A stretch of DNA of 41,066 nt, from the NCBI GenBank assembly GCA_039024315.1, contig JBCCQN010000054.1, positions 1 to 41,066 on the forward strand, given 5' to 3'. The stretch comes from JBCAWW01 sp039024315. Lineage in GTDB: Bacteria > Bacteroidota > Bacteroidia > J057. The notes under the pieces are model-generated. The model searched no databases, was not told the origin of the DNA, and saw only the letters and a program-made list of their open reading frames with translations. The position numbers and the translations under genes are program-made. This document shows, one piece after another, positions 39,570 through 41,066 of this stretch. Numbering within the stretch: the stretch's first letter is position 1; the number at the start of each line of letters is the position of its first letter.

Positions 39570-41066
39570 TTAACGGTTCTGAGTCAAATTACCGTTGCTC
39601 AGGTCAATTTGACGCTGAGGAATTGGGAATTTGAGGTCTTCAGGACCGAAGCTAGCATCTGAGTTATACAGTAGCGTGCGAAGTGGCTTTTCGTAGTCCA
39701 AGATACGATTGATCTCAGTCTGCGCAATGCCCCAGCGAACGAGGTCAAAGAAACGATGTCCTTCCATACCTAGCTCTAGCTTACGCTCCATGTAAAGAGC
39801 ATCACGCGCTTGGTCTGCACTGGTAAATTCAGCGTAAGGAGCAATCACATAGTTTGCCGCATCTGTAGTACCATCGTCTTCTTTGACGAAGCCGTCAGCA
39901 TTAGCAGCACGGTTACGAATCGCATTTACGTTAGTAAGGGCACCAGCAAGATCACCTGTTTCGATCTGACATTCAGCAAGAAGAAGAAGTACATCAGCAT
40001 AACGGATCATACGGTAGCCATTGGCAGTCCAGCCAGAAGTCCAGTTTCCAACCTCAGTAAGGTTACCTTCTTGAGCCTTCTTGTACACTTGCTTCTTAGG
40101 GCTAAATGGACCAGCATAAGACTGATCACGAACCCAGTCTTGTCCAGTGTGGTCTCCCCAGTCAAGGTAAGGAATACCACGACGACCGACAGTCCAGTCA
40201 AGGCGAGGATCTAATTCGCCTGGATCTTCAACATAGCTAGGATCACTAGCTGGCAATCCTTGGTCATTCAATACTGGATCATTGTTATAAGATCCGTCTA
40301 GCAAAGGAAGACCATTAGACGTACGGAAAGAGTTTACAAACTCTTGCGTCGGTTGGAAAAAGCCGCAGCAACCCCCAGGAGAACCGCCAGACTTGTAAGG
40401 GAAGTTCAAAACTTCACCAAAACCACCATTCCATCCTCCAGAACCATCGTTTACAGAGTATTGCACTGTGTAAACAGCCTCAATACCATTACGATTAGCA
40501 GCATCAAAAATGTCGCCATACTTGTCTTCCAAGCCGATAGCAGAACCATCAGGCTTAGTACCACTAGCAACAACATCGTCAAGTAGAGTTTTAGCACTTG
40601 CGTAGTCGCCTTTCATTTGCATATAGGCTTTGGCAAGAATTACTTGAGATACCGTACCATTGAAACGGCCAATTTGGCCCATGTTGTTAGGAAGGTTTGT
40701 ACCTTCCATCAAGTCAGCGATAATTTGATCAGAAACATCTTCGGTATTGGTTAGCGTTGACTGATCCGTATTTTCATCTACGTAGGGGATGTTCTGCCAC
40801 ATCTTCCACGCTTCTAGGTGGTAGTGTCCTCTAAGGGCACGTGCCTGCTGGCGGAAAGAAGTAGCCTGCTCTTCAGTAATGTTGCCTTCGTCCAAGGCAC
40901 GCTGAGTTACCAGCAATACTGAATTACAGCGTGAGATGGACTCGTATAAAGAGCGCCATTTTGAATTCAGATAAGGATTGGTAGAAGCCTCAGTGTAATT
41001 CTGAATAGGGTTGATGTCTGGTTGGTCACCAGAGTCAGTACCCTTGTTGGCTTCCATCCCACGGAT
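39570..41066 (-). CDS. SusD/RagB-family outer-membrane lipoprotein (5' end beyond window)
   Basis: About 498 residues are visible. The frame is open to the window edge, and the ATG at 41057 is internal, since the conserved N-terminal signal and lipobox are missing. Sequence features are the SusD helical repeats (KWRSLYESISRCNSVLLVTQ, ARALRGHYHLEAW), the signature LYMERKLELGMEGHRFFDLV and the C-terminal motif IPQRQIDLSNGNLTQNR. The protein would sit on the SusC barrel and bind a glycan or other ligand; the SusC gene should lie just right of the window. The VCBS/ASPIC lipoprotein gene follows, separated by a hairpin. Ligand cannot be predicted. Confidence 0.93.
   Translation of the reverse strand: MRGMEANKGTDSGDQPDINPIQNYTEASTNPYLNSKWRSLYESISRCNSVLLVTQRALDEGNITEEQATSFRQQARALRGHYHLEAWKMWQNIPYVDENTDQSTLTNTEDVSDQIIADLMEGTNLPNNMGQIGRFNGTVSQVILAKAYMQMKGDYASAKTLLDDVVASGTKPDGSAIGLEDKYGDIFDAANRNGIEAVYTVQYSVNDGSGGWNGGFGEVLNFPYKSGGSPGGCCGFFQPTQEFVNSFRTSNGLPLLDGSYNNDPVLNDQGLPASDPSYVEDPGELDPRLDWTVGRRGIPYLDWGDHTGQDWVRDQSYAGPFSPKKQVYKKAQEGNLTEVGNWTSGWTANGYRMIRYADVLLLLAECQIETGDLAGALTNVNAIRNRAANADGFVKEDDGTTDAANYVIAPYAEFTSADQARDALYMERKLELGMEGHRFFDLVRWGIAQTEINRILDYEKPLRTLLYNSDASFGPEDLKFPIPQRQIDLSNGNLTQNR

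Noticed and set aside
39541..41066. SusD start at the ATG at 41057
   Set aside because: The frame is open to the window edge, and the family's signal peptide and lipobox are missing, so the true start is outside the window.
1..41066. CRISPR arrays, prophage, toxin-antitoxin or transposase genes
   Set aside because: No regularly spaced repeats with unique spacers, and no integrase, transposase, Cas or toxin motifs. The repeats found are dispersed and non-coding or coincide with real genes.

Overview
The window comes from a member of the Bacteroidota, probably a saprospirian or a close relative. The evidence is a SusD/RagB lipoprotein, a secreted protein with a type IX-like C-terminal sorting domain, a VCBS/ASPIC lipoprotein, short intergenic regions without strong Shine-Dalgarno sequences, TAnnTTTG-like promoter elements, and moderate GC. 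The genus is inference; no rRNA or tRNA gene is visible.

Layout. (1) 1-2055, minus strand: ligase-associated DNA exonuclease and an ATP-dependent DNA ligase cut by the window edge. (2) 2139-4343: a solitary MoxR ATPase and a convergent outer-membrane barrel protein. (3) 4654-23798: an apparently complete assimilatory nitrate pathway. It holds siroheme synthesis (cobA plus precorrin-2 dehydrogenase, minus strand), then, divergently, nirB-nirD-DUF4202-sensor kinase-response regulator, then outer-membrane porin-nrtA-nrtB-nrtC-nrtD, then a fused nitrate reductase and a rubredoxin-tailed protein. (4) 23845-28082: a GT-C glycosyltransferase diverging from mutS. (5) 28161-32907: an HTH regulator, a DUF6503-like lipoprotein, a secreted T9SS-type protein and an unknown membrane-anchored protein. 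(6) 33322-41066, minus strand: fused E1 alpha/beta of a 2-oxoacid dehydrogenase, a NUDIX hydrolase, a large VCBS/ASPIC lipoprotein and a SusD protein whose 5' end lies outside the window.

How the nitrogen block works (inference from families): nitrate crosses the outer membrane, perhaps through the 12722-14014 barrel. It is captured by the lipoprotein NrtA and imported by NrtBCD. The single-chain nitrate reductase, which carries its own FAD/NAD(P)H and [2Fe-2S] modules, reduces it to nitrite, and NirBD reduces nitrite to ammonium using siroheme made by the divergent genes. A kinase with a NarX/PilJ-type nitrate P-box and a NarL-type regulator sit between the nitrite and uptake operons. A 20-bp sequence containing a palindrome occurs identically in the cobA/nirB divergent region and upstream of the porin-nrt operon, and is the best candidate for their shared operator.

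The intergenic DNA is full of small repeats: a four-copy family of about 110 bp, CCCGAAAGCTTTCGGG palindromes, and a GCTGCGCAGAACGCT core. The core occurs singly, as inverted pairs bounding 117-155 bp elements, and inside coding sequences. The most unusual protein is the rubredoxin-tailed, siroheme-reductase-like partner of the nitrate reductase (22338-23798).
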